The notes beneath the pieces are model-generated. The model saw only the letters and a list, made by a program, of their open reading frames with translations, ran no database searches and was not told the origin of the DNA. From an uncultured Methanobacterium sp. (lineage in GTDB: Archaea > Methanobacteriota > Methanobacteria > Methanobacteriales > Methanobacteriaceae): DNA of 64,000 nt. A program made the translations under genes and the position numbers. Location of the stretch: NCBI RefSeq assembly GCF_963665055.1, contig NZ_OY762015.1, positions 62,001-126,000 on the forward strand, read 5' to 3'. Below, one piece after another: positions 61,893-64,000 of this stretch (the first letter of the stretch is position 1; each line of letters opens with the position of its first letter).

Positions 61893-61916
61893 TTTTTAAC
61901 ACCACATTACATTAGC

Positions 61917-62400
<484 letters not shown>

Positions 62401-62566
62401 AGGCCTAAAATTAGGGTCTGAATTTTTTTAAACATCTTCCAATCATTAATGCAATATTTAAACAATTTAAATCAAATTGAGAGTACTTCAATCATTATTA
62501 AAAATACATCCTAAAAATCAAAACAAAAAAATTAAAAACATCTCATTAAACCCTGTGAGTGATAAT

Positions 62567-64000
62567 ATGACCGAAATAAACGCAAATGAAGAATTACCTG
62601 TGTTAGTTTTACCAGATATGGTTTTATTACACGAAACTAACATGAACCTTAAAATAAGTAGAAAAATGGGGAGGGAAATACACGACCGTGTTCGTGACCA
62701 TGATTACTTTGGTATAGCCGTAGCAACCAAGGATGGGTTACCTGCCCGGTTTTACTCAGAATCTGACATTTACCACACTGGAACCCTGGTAAAAATCGAA
62801 AACGCCACTGAAATGAGGGACTTTTACCACCTTAAAGTGGAGATCATAGAAAGAGCAGAAATTGACGAACTCATCAAGGATGGTCTAAATTACCGGGCTA
62901 AATACCATTTAATACCAGATATTGATGATTTAGATAAGGATAACCAGGCAGAAATCTTAAAACACGTACGCTACCTGGTCTCAGAGATCAGTGAAAACTT
63001 CAAAGAATCCAAGGCCTACGCAGAGCAAATCAATAAAATGGACGACGTGGGTAAGGTAATAGCCAGCCTATTCCCCTACATGAGACTATCCCTAGAAGAA
63101 AAACAGGACTTCCTGGAGACACGCTCACTGAAAGATAAAAGCTTAAAATTTCTGGACATCCTACTGGAGCAGAAAGAGTCCATCAAGTTCCAGATGGAAA
63201 TGGCCGCCAAACTCAACGAGGAAATGAACAAAAAACACCGGGAAAATCTCCTGAAAGAGCAGCTCAGGGTGATACAGGATGAACTCTCAGAATCTGAAGG
63301 AACCCATAAAAAGGATTACCGGGAGTTAATCGAAGAAGCAAACATGCCTGAAGAGGTCAAAGAGGTTGCCCTGGAAGAAGTGAACAAACTGGAACGCCAG
63401 GGACCCAACAGCACCGAAGAAAACGTCATCCGAAATTACCTAGACCTTTTAACCAGCCTCCCATGGGGTGAAAGCCAGGTCAAGGATATTGACATTGGAG
63501 CAGCCAGAGAACTCTTAAACCAGCAACACTACGGTCTGGACAAAGTCAAAGACAGGATCATACAGCACCTGACAGTGATGAAACTCAAAAAGAACAAACA
63601 GGGATCCATACTCCTCCTGGTAGGACCACCAGGAACCGGTAAAACCAGCCTGGGAAAGAGCATTGCCGAAGCACTCCAGCGTGAATACGTGCGTATCAGC
63701 CTGGGTGGTGTGAAGGATGAATCTGAAATCAGGGGTCACAGAAGAACCTACGTAGGAGCACTACCCGGTCGAATAATCCAGGGAATGAAACGAGCCGGTA
63801 CCAGAAACCCAGTGTTCATCATGGATGAAGTGGATAAACTAATGGCATCCTACAATGGAGACCCAGCCAGCGCCCTCCTGGAAGTATTGGACCCTGAACA
63901 GAACAACACCTTCTCTGACCATTACCTGGAAGTACCCTATGATCTATCCGAAGTGTTCTTCATAGCCACTGCTAACTCCCTCAAGGGAATAGCCGGCCCA
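62567..64000 (+). CDS. lon: ATP-dependent protease Lon, bacterial LonA type (5' part)
   Basis: 478 codons, open to the window edge. N-terminal substrate-binding (LAN) domain (about 10-200; LPVLVLPDMVLLHETNMNLK), coiled region (about 210-280; KHRENLLKEQLRVIQDEL), then the AAA+ module with Walker A GPPGTGKTSLGKS from residue 353 and Walker B VFIMDEVDK near 416-424, preceded by LGGVKDESEIRGHRRTYVGA. This is the soluble LonA architecture, not the membrane LonB usual in archaea. It degrades damaged proteins in the cytosol. The Ser-Lys protease domain lies beyond the window. AGTGAT precedes ATG 62567. Confidence 0.93.
   Translation, partial: MTEINANEELPVLVLPDMVLLHETNMNLKISRKMGREIHDRVRDHDYFGIAVATKDGLPARFYSESDIYHTGTLVKIENATEMRDFYHLKVEIIERAEIDELIKDGLNYRAKYHLIPDIDDLDKDNQAEILKHVRYLVSEISENFKESKAYAEQINKMDDVGKVIASLFPYMRLSLEEKQDFLETRSLKDKSLKFLDILLEQKESIKFQMEMAAKLNEEMNKKHRENLLKEQLRVIQDELSESEGTHKKDYRELIEEANMPEEVKEVALEEVNKLERQGPNSTEENVIRNYLDLLTSLPWGESQVKDIDIGAARELLNQQHYGLDKVKDRIIQHLTVMKLKKNKQGSILLLVGPPGTGKTSLGKSIAEALQREYVRISLGGVKDESEIRGHRRTYVGALPGRIIQGMKRAGTRNPVFIMDEVDKLMASYNGDPASALLEVLDPEQNNTFSDHYLEVPYDLSEVFFIATANSLKGIAGP

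Overview
The window is an AT-rich archaeal chromosome segment, almost certainly from a Methanobacterium-type methanogen (order Methanobacteriales). The evidence is the archaeal information-processing block at the left end (RNase P proteins, proteasome alpha, SBDS, exosome Rrp4/Rrp41/Rrp42, L37Ae, RpoP, a Brix protein, Pcc1, prefoldin beta), whose order I recall from Methanothermobacter; archaeal TATA-type promoters; ribosome binding sites built on GGAGGTGAT; and an F420-dependent sulfite reductase. Family assignments are made by eye from translated sequence; no database was searched.

Layout. 1-8.2 kb is the conserved RNA-processing and proteostasis superoperon. Nearly every longer spacer in it carries its own short tandem repeat (27, 20, about 15 and 50 bp units). 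8.5-14.3 kb holds a zinc-ribbon membrane protein, a PadR regulator followed by a sulfite reductase with an unusual N-terminal HAAS-like domain, and an ABC exporter (MacB type) with an HTH/membrane-protein pair.

14.4-37 kb is an accessory region. It starts with a decayed copy of the 3' end of the sulfite reductase gene and a dead integrase fragment. Degenerate copies of that same integrase 3' end then recur, always in the same orientation, at about 20.2, (25.9, head only), 29.2, 30.9, 34.3 and 36.5 kb. Between them lie short groups of unrelated genes: HXXEE proteins, DUF5518 proteins, MFS exporters with a PadR regulator, an alkylsulfatase, a SoxB-like 5'-nucleotidase-family enzyme, DedA and CDF transporters, a membrane-tethered ATPase, and a His-repeat membrane protein. 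I read this as serial integration and decay, or as a repeat family punctuating gene cassettes.

37-54 kb is rich in transport, stress and redox genes next to regulators (HxlR x2, TrmB, MarR): a ZIP transporter, a GMC-type Fe-S flavoprotein, a PPOX-type flavin protein, an MFS pump, a MATE pump broken by two frameshifts, a methyltransferase, a metallophosphoesterase, a metallo-beta-lactamase-fold hydrolase also broken by two frameshifts, a flavodoxin-like protein, an alpha/beta hydrolase and a flavin reductase. 53.8-56.4 kb encodes a two-gene gamma-glutamylcysteine/glutathione synthesis pair, unexpected in a methanogen. 57.8-61.9 kb is a compact operon: YhbD-like regulator, bactofilin-like protein, ABC ATPase, ABC-2 permease, second bactofilin-like protein. 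The window ends with an ArsR regulator and the 5' part of a bacterial-type Lon protease.

Several regulator genes have perfect inverted repeats at their own promoters, which makes autoregulated efflux/redox modules the recurring theme. No tRNA, rRNA or CRISPR array was recognised.
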